Shown here piece by piece: positions 16,501-24,126 of a stretch of DNA of 64,000 nucleotides; positions within the stretch are counted from its first letter, which is position 1; every line of letters begins with the position of its first letter. Origin of the DNA: Mucilaginibacter psychrotolerans (GTDB lineage: Bacteria > Bacteroidota > Bacteroidia > Sphingobacteriales > Sphingobacteriaceae). Below the pieces are notes generated by a model, which searched no databases, was not told the origin of the DNA, and saw only the letters and a program-made list of their open reading frames with translations. A program made the position numbers and the translations under genes. Location: NCBI RefSeq assembly GCF_004519315.1, contig NZ_SOZE01000025.1:1-64000 (forward strand), in the 5' to 3' direction.

Positions 16501-18779
16501 ACGCTGGCCGTCCAGGTGTAGGTTGAGGCTGGGTTTTTGGATTTGATGGTGTACTTGAAGTTTGTGCCCGTACAAACCTCTGCGGTTAAGGCGCTTGTTA
16601 TCTTATCTTTATTAATGATGGTGATATTGGCCGCACTGGTGATGATGTTACATGGAGCGGCAAGGTTGGTGGTAGCTTCTAAAGAAAGCGTTACCGAGCC
16701 AGCGGTTATTTCGGCCGCAGTAGGGGTGTAGGTGGGTTGCAGTACATTTCGGCTTGGGCTAAATGTACCTGCACCACCTACCCATTGGTAACTGATTACC
16801 GAGCCTGTAATAACGCCCGGCAGTGTTACCGGGTTGCCCTCGCAAATGGTTTGGTCGCCACCCGATTGCACATCCGGAGATTGCTGAAAGGTAAGTTTCT
16901 GGGTATCTGAGGCACCTACGGTATTGCAGTTGTTAACGTGCGTTACCGTTATAGTGTAAGTTTTATACTCACTGAACTTTACCTGTGGGTATTTGGTATT
17001 AGCATCAGTGCCGTTTACATAAGTAAACGCGCCGCCGGTAATTACCCAGTTATAAGTAGTGGGTAGCGCTTTAGATGTACCCGTAAGTGAGGTTTTGGTA
17101 GTTGTAGCATTTGGGTCAAAGGTTATGGTTTGGTCTTTGCCGCAAACAAGCGCATTTGGAGACAGGCTTGCTGTTGGGGCGAGGTTGATGACCACCTCTT
17201 GCAACTCGGATTGCACCAGTCCGCAACTGTTGGTGGTAATATCCAACTCTACGGTGTATACGCCCGATGAGTTGAAATTGAAGGTGGGCGATTTGCTGTT
17301 TGCGTTGGTGCCGTTAAGGTACCCAACGGCAGCAGGACCTTTAACTACCCAATTATAGGTTGAGTTTGCAAAGCAGGGCTCATCTATCACTGAGGTATTT
17401 ATTGGCGTAACCGAACCTGAGGTACAAATGGTAGAGCCGGGCAGCGTAAAGCTGGGTTTAGGCGGGTTCTGGATACATATGTCTACAACAACATCTTTTA
17501 CCTCGCAGATAGCGTTGGGGTTTTGCAGGTGCAAGCCTACAAAGTGCTGCCCGTTTGTGGTAAAGGTGTACTCCAACTGTTTGTCGAGCTTATAGTTTAC
17601 GGCCACTACGTTGCCATCAACAATCCAGGTGTAAAGTGCGTTTTGGTTTGTACAATCAAATGAAGTGCTGTTAGGGTCCTGGCCGGGGATAGAAGAGTTG
17701 GTAAACTTCACCGGCGTATTGGTACATGCAGTTTGATTGGAAGTTATTTTGTTGGAAGGCGGCTGTATAATACGGGCATAGCCGGTAACCGGTGTGCCCA
17801 ATTTTCCACAAAGGGTGCTGGTAGGCTGCAAGTCTATCTGGAAAACGTTTTGCAGGCCATTAGCCGAGTTACCACATGACGATTTTTTGTAGGTATGTTC
17901 TATAAAGCCGCCGGCCGCTACGATATCGCAAAGGGTGTAGTTGGTGCTAAACCCATCGCCCCAGTTAACGTTGTAGATGAGGCCGGGGTAGTTTTTTTGA
18001 ATGCCGTTTGGCGAGTTAATATCAACGCTGTAGGTAAGTTTATTTTGTCCGTTAAGGCAAACCTGGTTACTGCCCGATGCACCAAAGCTATTATTTACCG
18101 CGTTGTTAATAAGCGAATAAGCCTTGGTACCCACTACGCCTCCATTTACTGCTTTCACAAAAACCGTATAATTGGCTGCTTTTGCATTGAACGCAGGGGC
18201 GGGTAGGGTAATGGTACCCTCATCGGCCTGGGCAAGCTCATTAAAAAAATTAAGGGTTACCGCAGATCCTGTAGTTGATGCATCTACAAAAGGGTACGGT
18301 GTGTTATCAGCACCTATACAAGAACCGTAAACTTCCGGCGCGGCGGTAGCATTAAGCTGTTGAGACGATGCAGCTGCCATTACGCCGGTTACGGCATTCA
18401 CGGTAATGAAACCCGAGGTAGCCGGAGCAATTGCAGGATCGGTAGATTGAATACGTATGCGGTATTTAGTGCTGGCGGTGGTAGTAGCCGGTATCACCCC
18501 ATTTACGAACGTACCGTAAAAGCCGGTATAGTTCCCAATCAATTTAGGTGCGCCGAAATTTCCATTGGCATCTGAAAGATAAAGGTTGAACACGTTGGTA
18601 GAACTGGCGCAGGCCGTTGAAGTATTGAGGTGGAAGGGGACACCGATAGTAGAGCCCCGCCCGTAAGGACCCGGATCGATATTACCTATAGTAATAGTTT
18701 GAGCCAACGCACCCGCCGTTATGAGGCAGCAAAAAGTAAATGCAAGAAAAAATATCCTGGTAAAAATTCTCTCCATCAA
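13572..18779 (-). CDS. Giant SprB-like PKD adhesin with type B sorting domain
   Basis: 1735 residues with a signal peptide (to about residue 27, GALAQT). The body is a chain of PKD/immunoglobulin-like modules; clear ones include YLWDFGDGTGNTNEANPKHTF (split here by position, about residue 1170), YEWDFGDGS (about 1490) and WRWDFGDKTFSTEQNPAHTY (about 1580). The last ~95 residues, from LYIPNAFMP through WDGLYKG to GVYIWQA, are the gliding motility-associated/type IX type B C-terminal signal. It should be secreted by T9SS and held on the surface as an adhesin or gliding protein. The PorP/SprF gene follows with no gap. Confidence 0.9.
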   Translation of the reverse strand: MMERIFTRIFFLAFTFCCLITAGALAQTITIGNIDPGPYGRGSTIGVPFHLNTSTACASSTNVFNLYLSDANGNFGAPKLIGNYTGFYGTFVNGVIPATTTASTKYRIRIQSTDPAIAPATSGFITVNAVTGVMAAASSQQLNATAAPEVYGSCIGADNTPYPFVDASTTGSAVTLNFFNELAQADEGTITLPAPAFNAKAANYTVFVKAVNGGVVGTKAYSLINNAVNNSFGASGSNQVCLNGQNKLTYSVDINSPNGIQKNYPGLIYNVNWGDGFSTNYTLCDIVAAGGFIEHTYKKSSCGNSANGLQNVFQIDLQPTSTLCGKLGTPVTGYARIIQPPSNKITSNQTACTNTPVKFTNSSIPGQDPNSTSFDCTNQNALYTWIVDGNVVAVNYKLDKQLEYTFTTNGQHFVGLHLQNPNAICEVKDVVVDICIQNPPKPSFTLPGSTICTSGSVTPINTSVIDEPCFANSTYNWVVKGPAAVGYLNGTNANSKSPTFNFNSSGVYTVELDITTNSCGLVQSELQEVVINLAPTASLSPNALVCGKDQTITFDPNATTTKTSLTGTSKALPTTYNWVITGGAFTYVNGTDANTKYPQVKFSEYKTYTITVTHVNNCNTVGASDTQKLTFQQSPDVQSGGDQTICEGNPVTLPGVITGSVISYQWVGGAGTFSPSRNVLQPTYTPTAAEITAGSVTLSLEATTNLAAPCNIITSAANITIINKDKITSALTAEVCTGTNFKYTIKSKNPASTYTWTASVTTGSATGFGTTGSGNTINDLITDTGVGDAVVTYIITPSTNGCPGIPFTLELTVNRIPVLTATAPPAPICTGSPNGIMLGSNQPNTTYTWTSVASPGVTGNTNQATEVAAIGDVLVNLGTTYGTVTYTITPYHGACPGQPRTVVVSVAPLPIPAIAGPDETICNGPVYTLQANNPSPGIGTWSLASGQSGITFSNPNSPTATVSGLLPGNVYKFVWSINTSPGCPPTTSTVTITTDAPSVGGTAAGDATVCADANAGQLTLTGNVGNVTGWESSTDGGLTWVIHNVALNQYNYSGLTQTTQFRAIVKNGVCGDARSTIATVTVNQPVMAANGGNPITTLCNASTVTLNGNDPSPFVGIWTQTGGPPVVFADANNPKTQVTGLIGGNTYTFVWTIKGTAPCADSQNAITVVNKPDVTPGFTFDNTKTVCGPVTIKFTNTSTPVFTTTDYLWDFGDGTGNTNEANPKHTFLPRTDGRDTTYTISLSIINNCFPRPAFTMTITVRPSAPIASLLPERLSACGALAIKVKNTSPGNNDHYDFFVYDGNVKIFQITKTDKTDVTFPSLEPPKNDLFYTVYVIATDFCGNTSKSTPIPINIFPATFVPLFFAKDNSTAACFPFTATFVNISSGGDTFIYHIYDAPTGGKELDRVQGSKTEQPYTFTAPGVYYVSIQAFNPCAQPESAERIKFEAYPKPAPDFNADIREGCKAIRVSFANLTPVNGQTPPQSLSYEWDFGDGSAHFIGYTPLPHLYIARSTAYTVTLKVTNLATGCTDMITKPDFIKVDAAPTVDFSASPGFITKIPNYHFAFDDQTSGNPVSWRWDFGDKTFSTEQNPAHTYADTGTYKVTLRVVNREGCDSTVSHNVQITGIPGQLYIPNAFMPASSTTELRTFVIKGSGIESWRLQIFNNYGQLVWETTKLDEKGQPVESWDGLYKGVPAQQGVYIWQASAHFINGTDWKGMQYGPKTLPKRTGVIHLIR

Positions 18780-18979
18780 ACCAAATTATTAGCTAATCTC
18801 AGCGCGACGCTAAAATAACACAAATGTTACACATAAAAAGGCCAAATTTCACAATGACATGAGCCCTCGATTGTATACGCAGAGGCCGTGACAATAGTTG
18901 TGTGGAGAAATAAAATTATTTAATAGATAATTATATATTCTTTTAGATTTAAATTTTATTATTGAAACAAGGTTAATAA

Positions 18980-20218
18980 CTATCCGAAAAAGAGATACGA
19001 CACCAGGATAGCTGCAATTACCCCTGCCAGATCTGCAATTAGGCCAAAAGGAATGGCGTAACGCGATTTTTTGATGCCCACCGAGCCAAAATAGAGTGCG
19101 ACAATATAAAAAGTAGTATCGGCCGAGCCATTAAAAACGGAGCCGAGCCTGCCGGCAAAACTATCAGCACCATAGGTTTGCATAGTACTTATCATCATGG
19201 CTTTAGAACCCGATCCGCTAAGTGGTTTCATGTAGGCTACAGGCAAAGCGTCTACAAAACGCGTATCCAGGCCAGCCTTGCTTACTACCCAGCGTACGCC
19301 ATCGTTAAAGTAAGTGAGCGCACCGCTATTGCGAAAAACGCTGATGGCCACCAGCATAGCCACCAGGTAAGGTATTATTTTAACAGATACCTCGAAGCCC
19401 CCCTTGGCGCCATCTATAAAAGCCTCGAACACATTTACACGTTTGCGCAGGGCACCTAATATAAACACCACCGGGATACAAAAGATGAGCGTATTGCTGA
19501 TCACTTTAGATACCAGGGCAATCTGATCGTGGTTAAGCTGGGTAGTAAAATACCAAACCAGCAGGGTGATAAAGGCCGTCATACCGCCCAGCCAGCCAAT
19601 GATCACCCTATCCCAAAGGTTTATACGCTGCTTGATGGATACGGCCAGCATGCCCACTACAGTAGCTACATAAGTGGCGATGATGATGGGGATGAACACA
19701 TCGGCAGGATCTTTGGCGTGCAGGATATATCGCTGCGCTATAATAGTTACCGGTAGCAGCTGCAAGCCCGAGGTATGCAACACCAGGAACATGATTTGCG
19801 CGTTGGAAGCCGTTTCTTTGTCCTCATTAAGCTCTTGCAGGCTGCCCATGGCTTTTAGCCCGAGTGGTGTGGCTGCATTATCCAGGCCCAGCAGGTTTGC
19901 AGAGAAGTTCATCATCATTTGCCCGTTGGCGGGGTGGTTTTTGGGCACGCCGGGAAACAGGCGGCTAAGGAAGGGGCCTACGATACGAGCCAGAAAATTC
20001 ATGGCACCGGCGCGTTCTCCAATGTTCATGATGCCCAGCCACAAAACCATATTACCGGCCAGGGGCAGGGCAATATCCATTACGGATGACTTCGACATAT
20101 CAAACATACCATCAACCAAAAGCTTAAAGGCATCTACATCGCCCAGGAAAATAAGCTTGCAAAGCGCTATAACAAAGGCGATGAGGAAGAATGCTATCCA
20201 GATGTAGTTAAGGGCCAT
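18980..20218 (-). CDS. Nucleoside-recognition (SpmA-SpmB-like) membrane protein
   Basis: A 412-residue polytopic protein with two Gate/nucleoside-recognition domains, corresponding to fused spore-maturation proteins A and B, as is usual in non-sporulating Bacteroidota. The first half has NMVLWLGIMNIGERAG and FSANLLGLDNAATPLGLKAM (about residues 56-125); the second has AFIDGAKGGFEVSVKIIPYLVAMLVAISVFRNSG (positions about 255-290, quoted by position) and MKPLSGSGSKAMM. Its transport substrate is unknown. It is divergent from the DinB gene; the 93-bp gap must hold both promoters. Confidence 0.82.
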   Translation of the reverse strand: MALNYIWIAFFLIAFVIALCKLIFLGDVDAFKLLVDGMFDMSKSSVMDIALPLAGNMVLWLGIMNIGERAGAMNFLARIVGPFLSRLFPGVPKNHPANGQMMMNFSANLLGLDNAATPLGLKAMGSLQELNEDKETASNAQIMFLVLHTSGLQLLPVTIIAQRYILHAKDPADVFIPIIIATYVATVVGMLAVSIKQRINLWDRVIIGWLGGMTAFITLLVWYFTTQLNHDQIALVSKVISNTLIFCIPVVFILGALRKRVNVFEAFIDGAKGGFEVSVKIIPYLVAMLVAISVFRNSGALTYFNDGVRWVVSKAGLDTRFVDALPVAYMKPLSGSGSKAMMISTMQTYGADSFAGRLGSVFNGSADTTFYIVALYFGSVGIKKSRYAIPFGLIADLAGVIAAILVSYLFFG

Positions 20219-20311
20219 AGTATGTTTAAAGGCTTGAAGTTAATTTTTTTTGAATAATTTATGCAGGAATGAGGATATTTAAATGATTTTTAAAACTAAT
20301 AAATACCTTTT

Positions 20312-20746
20312 ATGCCTGATATAGCCGAAAGATTAAACCAAGCAATCGATGATTTTTTTGAGGACAGGTCGCCGCATGTAGATTGGGAGAACAGCGTGCT
20401 GCCCGGCAAATGGAACAACAAAGAAATCATCGGGCACCTGATAGATAGCGCGCACATCAACCTGCAGCGCTTTGTACGCTGCACCTACGAAGAACGCTTT
20501 AAATTGATTTATTACCAGGACGAATGGGTGAAAGCGCAGCACTACGCCGATGCCGACCCGCAGGAGCTTTTGCTGTTATGGAAACTGGTAAACAAGCAAA
20601 TTGTGCGCGTGCTTGCCAATTACCCGGCCGACAGGTGGCTGGTAACCTGCGATAACAACATGGGCCAACCGGTTTACAATACGGTAGCTTTTATTGCCGA
20701 AGATTACGTTGCGCACATGCAGCACCATTTAAACCAATTGAAATAA
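20312..20746 (+). CDS. DinB-family protein
   Basis: A 144-residue four-helix DinB/DUF664-type protein, a fold shared with metal-dependent thiol S-transferases. Histidines in likely metal-binding places are IIGHLIDSAHIN (about residues 47-58) and YVAHMQHHLNQL (about 132-143). The reaction is unknown for most members. It is followed after 1 bp by a DUF3052 gene, so the two form one transcript. Confidence 0.8.
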   Translation: MPDIAERLNQAIDDFFEDRSPHVDWENSVLPGKWNNKEIIGHLIDSAHINLQRFVRCTYEERFKLIYYQDEWVKAQHYADADPQELLLLWKLVNKQIVRVLANYPADRWLVTCDNNMGQPVYNTVAFIAEDYVAHMQHHLNQLK

Positions 20747-20747
20747 A

Positions 20748-21170
20748 ATGGGAACGGCAGGTTATTCGAGCACGCCGCTGGCGAAGAAGCTGGGTATAAA
20801 GCCTGGGTTCCGTGTGAAGTTAATCAACCAGCCTGCCCATTATTTTTATTTGTTTACAGATATGCCGCCGGATATCAATTTGATTGACGATGATGCTACG
20901 GCAGTAAACCTTATCCATTATTTCACTAAAGAGAACAACGAATTAATAGAACTGCTGCCCGCCCTGAAGCAGCAAATTACCAAAGATGGCATCATATGGG
21001 TATCATGGCCCAAAAAGGCGTCTAAAGTAGTAACCGATATTACCGAAGATAAAATACGCAACTACGGGCTGGAAATTGGCTTGGTAGATGTAAAGGTTTG
21101 CGCGGTAGACGAGGTATGGTCGGGCTTGAAACTGGTTTTCAGGCTGAGGGATAGAGAAAAAAGGGAATAA
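20748..21170 (+). CDS. DUF3052 family protein
   Basis: 140 residues. It begins GYSSTPLAKKLGIKPGFRV and contains DGIIWVSWPKKASKV (about residues 83-97), both typical of DUF3052 proteins, whose function is not established. There is no signal peptide or membrane helix. It lies 1 bp after the DinB gene. Confidence 0.75.
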   Translation: MGTAGYSSTPLAKKLGIKPGFRVKLINQPAHYFYLFTDMPPDINLIDDDATAVNLIHYFTKENNELIELLPALKQQITKDGIIWVSWPKKASKVVTDITEDKIRNYGLEIGLVDVKVCAVDEVWSGLKLVFRLRDREKRE

Positions 21171-21338
21171 TATCGAATGATGAATTTCGAATATCCAATA
21201 TCGAAGTACCTTGCTCCTGTGTTTTTACTTCATCATTCAATATTCAACATTCGGTGTTCGATATTTACTTCTCATCTAATAGAAGGCACTTCCCTAAATC
21301 TCGCATCTCCTATCTTACATCTCAAATCTAAAATCTAT
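21168..21338. repeat. Interspersed inverted repeat upstream of gldA
   Basis: Left arm AATATCGAATGATGAATTTC and right arm near 21225-21270 (ending TTCGGTGTTCGATATT) are imperfectly complementary. The segment ends in the ATCTCAAATCTA module also found at 6024-6134. The repeat happens to be open in the gldA frame and creates a false 57-residue N-terminal extension. Confidence 0.65.
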
Positions 21339-21344
21339 TTTTGC
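21336..21344 (+). promoter_or_regulatory. Probable -7 promoter box of gldA
   Basis: TATTTTTGC matches the Bacteroidota -7 consensus TAnnTTTG. The gldA ATG is only 3 bp downstream, which predicts a leaderless or nearly leaderless mRNA. The box abuts the end of the interspersed repeat. Confidence 0.55.
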
Positions 21345-21347
21345 CCA

Positions 21348-22055
21348 ATGAGCATTTCGGTACAGGGCCTTACGAAAATTTACGGGCAGCAAAAGGCTGT
21401 GGATAATATCACTTTTGATGCCGGGCCGGGCGTATTGGGTTTTCTGGGACCTAATGGTGCGGGTAAATCTACCACCATGAAAATGCTCACCTGCTTTATT
21501 CCCCAAACATCGGGTGCAGCCACGGTTTGTGGTTTCGATATCAGCAAGCAACCTTTAGAGGTAAAACGGAACATAGGCTACCTGCCGGAGAGCAACCCGC
21601 TGTATACAGAAATGTACGTAAAAGAGAGCCTGGCCTTTGTTGCCGGTATTCATAAACTGCATGCGCCTGAAAAACGCATTGCCGAAGTATTGGAACAAAC
21701 CGGCCTTGGGCCCGAACAGCATAAAAAGATAAACCAGCTATCGAAGGGCTACCGCCAGCGTGTTGGCCTGGCGCAGGCTATACTACACAACCCGCAGGTA
21801 CTGATTTTGGATGAGCCCACCTCCGGCCTCGACCCCAACCAACTCATCGGCATACGCCAACTGATAACCGACCTGGGCAAAACCAAAACCATCGTACTAT
21901 CTACCCATATTATGCAAGAGGTGGAGGCTGTTTGCAACCATGTTATCATCATCAATAAGGGCAATATCGTAGCCAACGATACCTTGCAAAACCTGCGCAA
22001 AAACAATAACAACAAAACGCTTGAAACAATATTTATTGGCCTCACCAATAAATAG
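21348..22055 (+). CDS. gldA: Gliding motility ABC transporter ATPase GldA
   Basis: A 235-residue ABC ATPase. Walker A is GPNGAGKS (residues 34-41), the signature is LSKGYRQRVGLAQA (about 130) and Walker B is LILDEPTSGLD (about 150), followed by the switch histidine in LSTHIMQEVE. GldA powers the GldA-GldF-GldG transporter needed for gliding in Flavobacterium. ATG 21348 is chosen because MSISVQGLTKIYG is the normal ABC N-terminus; the frame is open 57 codons further upstream, but that stretch is repeat sequence. GldFG, its probable partner, is encoded 2 kb downstream after three small barrel genes. Confidence 0.85.
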   Translation: MSISVQGLTKIYGQQKAVDNITFDAGPGVLGFLGPNGAGKSTTMKMLTCFIPQTSGAATVCGFDISKQPLEVKRNIGYLPESNPLYTEMYVKESLAFVAGIHKLHAPEKRIAEVLEQTGLGPEQHKKINQLSKGYRQRVGLAQAILHNPQVLILDEPTSGLDPNQLIGIRQLITDLGKTKTIVLSTHIMQEVEAVCNHVIIINKGNIVANDTLQNLRKNNNNKTLETIFIGLTNK

Positions 22056-22222
22056 ACGGCGTATTAATGCGCTAAAGCACAAATTTTTAAGCCTTCATGC
22101 TTTTTTTAACTTAATTGTCGTAACGTTTTGGTTTAGTAAAACGTCTGTAAAACACAAAAAACCGCCGGGCAGAAGGTACCCTGCAAAGCGGCAATAAATG
22201 TTTATTACAATTTTAAATTACC

Positions 22223-22726
22223 ATGAAAAAAGTATTATTTGCAATGACCGTTTTATGCGGTTTATCATTAGGCGCGTTCGCGCAGTCATCGTCATCTCAG
22301 GATAGTAAATTCAGTATCGGTTTCGAAGGCGGTTTGCCAACAGGCGATGCCAAACAAGCTTACAACGCTGTATTAGGGGCCTCGCTTAAGTACGATTATA
22401 ATGTTGCGACCGGCACTTATTTAACAGGTTCGGCAGGTTACAATGCGTTCCTCGTAAAATCGCAATACAAAAGCATTGTCGGTTCTACAGATGGCGCTAT
22501 CCCGGTAAAAGCAGGCATTAAGTATTTTTTTGGCAGCGGCTTTTACGGCGAGGGGCAGTTAGGCGCTGCATTCTCTACCGAAAGTGGTGGCGGTACCGCG
22601 TTTGTTTACTCGCCGGGTATCGGTTATGATTTTGGCAGCGGCGTAGATGTGGGCGTGCGTTATGAGGCTTGGTCTAAAGACGGTACTATTGGCCAGGTTG
22701 GGTTACGTTTGGGCTTCAGTTTTTAA
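22223..22726 (+). CDS. Small outer-membrane beta-barrel protein (paralogue 1)
   Basis: 167 residues, signal peptide to about residue 21 (GAFAQ), then an eight-strand-sized OmpA/OmpX-like barrel ending in QVGLRLGFSF, a C-terminal aromatic as expected for outer-membrane insertion. It shares the pattern PVKAGIKYFFGSGFYGEGQ and VGVRYEAW with the next two genes. Function is unknown. It lies 167 bp after gldA and has its own terminator. Confidence 0.75.
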   Translation: MKKVLFAMTVLCGLSLGAFAQSSSSQDSKFSIGFEGGLPTGDAKQAYNAVLGASLKYDYNVATGTYLTGSAGYNAFLVKSQYKSIVGSTDGAIPVKAGIKYFFGSGFYGEGQLGAAFSTESGGGTAFVYSPGIGYDFGSGVDVGVRYEAWSKDGTIGQVGLRLGFSF

Positions 22727-22749
22727 GCAGCATCTCTAAATTAATATAG

Positions 22750-22792
22750 AAAGTCCCGACCGGAATCTCCCCGTCGGGACTTTTACTTTTTT
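22750..22792 (+). terminator. Intrinsic terminator
   Basis: AAAGTCCCGAC (22750-22760) pairs with GTCGGGACTTT (22773-22783), followed by a T-rich run. It ends the transcript of the first small barrel gene and therefore separates gldA from gldFG transcription. Confidence 0.88.
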
Positions 22793-22873
22793 AACGAGTT
22801 AAGCAGGAAAAAAGCGTAATTGGTGCATTATATTTGTAATTTCGGCGTTGATAACTGGAAAGTAATATCATAT

Positions 22874-23383
22874 ATGAAGAAATTCTTACCCTTATTATTT
22901 TTGTTCTTTTACGCAGCAGCTCACAGTCAAACCCAAACCTCCCCCCAAAAAGCTTTCAGTGTTGGGTTAGATCTGGCAATCCCCACCAATAGTATCTATA
23001 ACATCGGTTTTGGCGGCTCGGGCAAGGCCGAGGTACCCATTGTAGGTGCGGCCAGCCTTACCTTTACAGCAGGTTACACCAGCTTGTATTTCAAAAGTTC
23101 GTTGTTGGGCAGCGCGCAATCGCAGCAGCCCAGCGGCTTTTTGCCATTAAAGGCCGGCGTAAAGTATTATTTAAGCGAAGGTTTTTATATAGAGGGTGAG
23201 GCCGGCACATCCATAGAAACCAATTACGCCAAAAACAAACTGTTTGCCTTTGCCATTTCGCCGGGGTTCTTGCTGCCAATAAACCAAAATTCTGCTGTAG
23301 ATTTAAGTTTTAGGTATGAGAACTGGGGTAACGGCCGCGTGCGTCAAACCGGCATAAGGGCCGCTTACCGGTTCAGCTGGTGA
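22874..23383 (+). CDS. Small outer-membrane beta-barrel protein (paralogue 2)
   Basis: 169 residues. The frame opens at 22820, but ATG 22874 is preferred because MKKFLPLLFLFFYAAAHSQ is a standard signal peptide. The mature part matches its neighbours: PLKAGVKYYLSEGFYIEGEAG, LSFRYENWG and a final strand RAAYRFSW (first item quoted is 20 or so residues at about 110). It has no catalytic motif. Confidence 0.72.
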   Translation: MKKFLPLLFLFFYAAAHSQTQTSPQKAFSVGLDLAIPTNSIYNIGFGGSGKAEVPIVGAASLTFTAGYTSLYFKSSLLGSAQSQQPSGFLPLKAGVKYYLSEGFYIEGEAGTSIETNYAKNKLFAFAISPGFLLPINQNSAVDLSFRYENWGNGRVRQTGIRAAYRFSW

Positions 23384-23450
23384 TTAAATAATTGAATATT
23401 TTATATAATATTCGATATAATGGTACTATATTTCCAAAGTTTTTTAATAA

Positions 23451-23999
23451 ATGCTACAAATGATGAAAAAATTACTAACCGTTGCTTTGGTACTAATTGG
23501 TTTCTATGCACAGGCCCAGGAGCGGACGACTGTCTTCGAAAGATTCACAAATCAGCATGCAATAGGTATAGGTGTTACCGGTTACCTTCCGTCGGGAAAT
23601 GTATTTAAAACTGGTTATGGGGCCTCGGTAAAAAGCGAATGGCCAATTGCACAGGATTTGAGTATCACCGGTACAGTTGGCATTGCCCAATTTAATTATA
23701 AACGCATTTTCAATGAAGAGTTGCAGCCCACAAAGGCAGCTACGTTTGTACCAATAACAGTAGGCGCCAAGTATTTCCTGGGCGAAGAATTATATTTTGA
23801 AGGCAATTTTGGTGGAGGTTTTGCATCGGGCTACCCCCGCAAAGATGGTTTTTTTACCGTAGAACTGAGCGCCGGTTACCAATGGAAGCTAAGTAAAACG
23901 GGCAGCTTAGATACTTCTGTTGGTTATTTGAACTGGGGAAATAATGACAACCTTAAGGTGGTCGCGTTTAAAGTTGCCTACAGGGTTCAGTGGTTTTAA
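23451..23999 (+). CDS. Small outer-membrane beta-barrel protein (paralogue 3)
   Basis: 182 residues from ATG 23451; ATG 23463 (MKKLLTVALV) is an equally good start giving a normal signal peptide ending at AQAQE. Like paralogues 1 and 2 it has VPITVGAKYFLGEELYFEGN in mid-barrel and ends in an aromatic strand (VAYRVQWF). Function is unknown. It lies 127 bp before the GldF-GldG fusion on the same strand. Confidence 0.72.
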   Translation: MLQMMKKLLTVALVLIGFYAQAQERTTVFERFTNQHAIGIGVTGYLPSGNVFKTGYGASVKSEWPIAQDLSITGTVGIAQFNYKRIFNEELQPTKAATFVPITVGAKYFLGEELYFEGNFGGGFASGYPRKDGFFTVELSAGYQWKLSKTGSLDTSVGYLNWGNNDNLKVVAFKVAYRVQWF

Positions 24000-24084
24000 G
24001 TTTTTGCTATAAACATTGTTTGTGTTAATGCCTGGAAAATTAAAAGCGACAGCATATTGGTGCGTTTAGTGCAAATTCAAATCG

Positions 24085-24093
24085 TAACTTTGG
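24085..24093 (+). promoter_or_regulatory. Probable -7 box of gldFG
   Basis: TAACTTTGG fits TAnnTTTG, with a TTTAG about 16 bp upstream as a possible -33 element. It lies 33 bp before the GTG start of the GldF-GldG fusion, suggesting that this gene is transcribed separately from gldA. Confidence 0.5.
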
Positions 24094-24126
24094 CACTCTG
24101 ATTATAGTTTAACCAAGCGCGAAACA

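Noticed and set aside
21177..21347. 57-codon N-terminal extension of the gldA frame
   Set aside because: It translates an interspersed repeat, and the ABC ATPase N-terminus and promoter box both fit ATG 21348.
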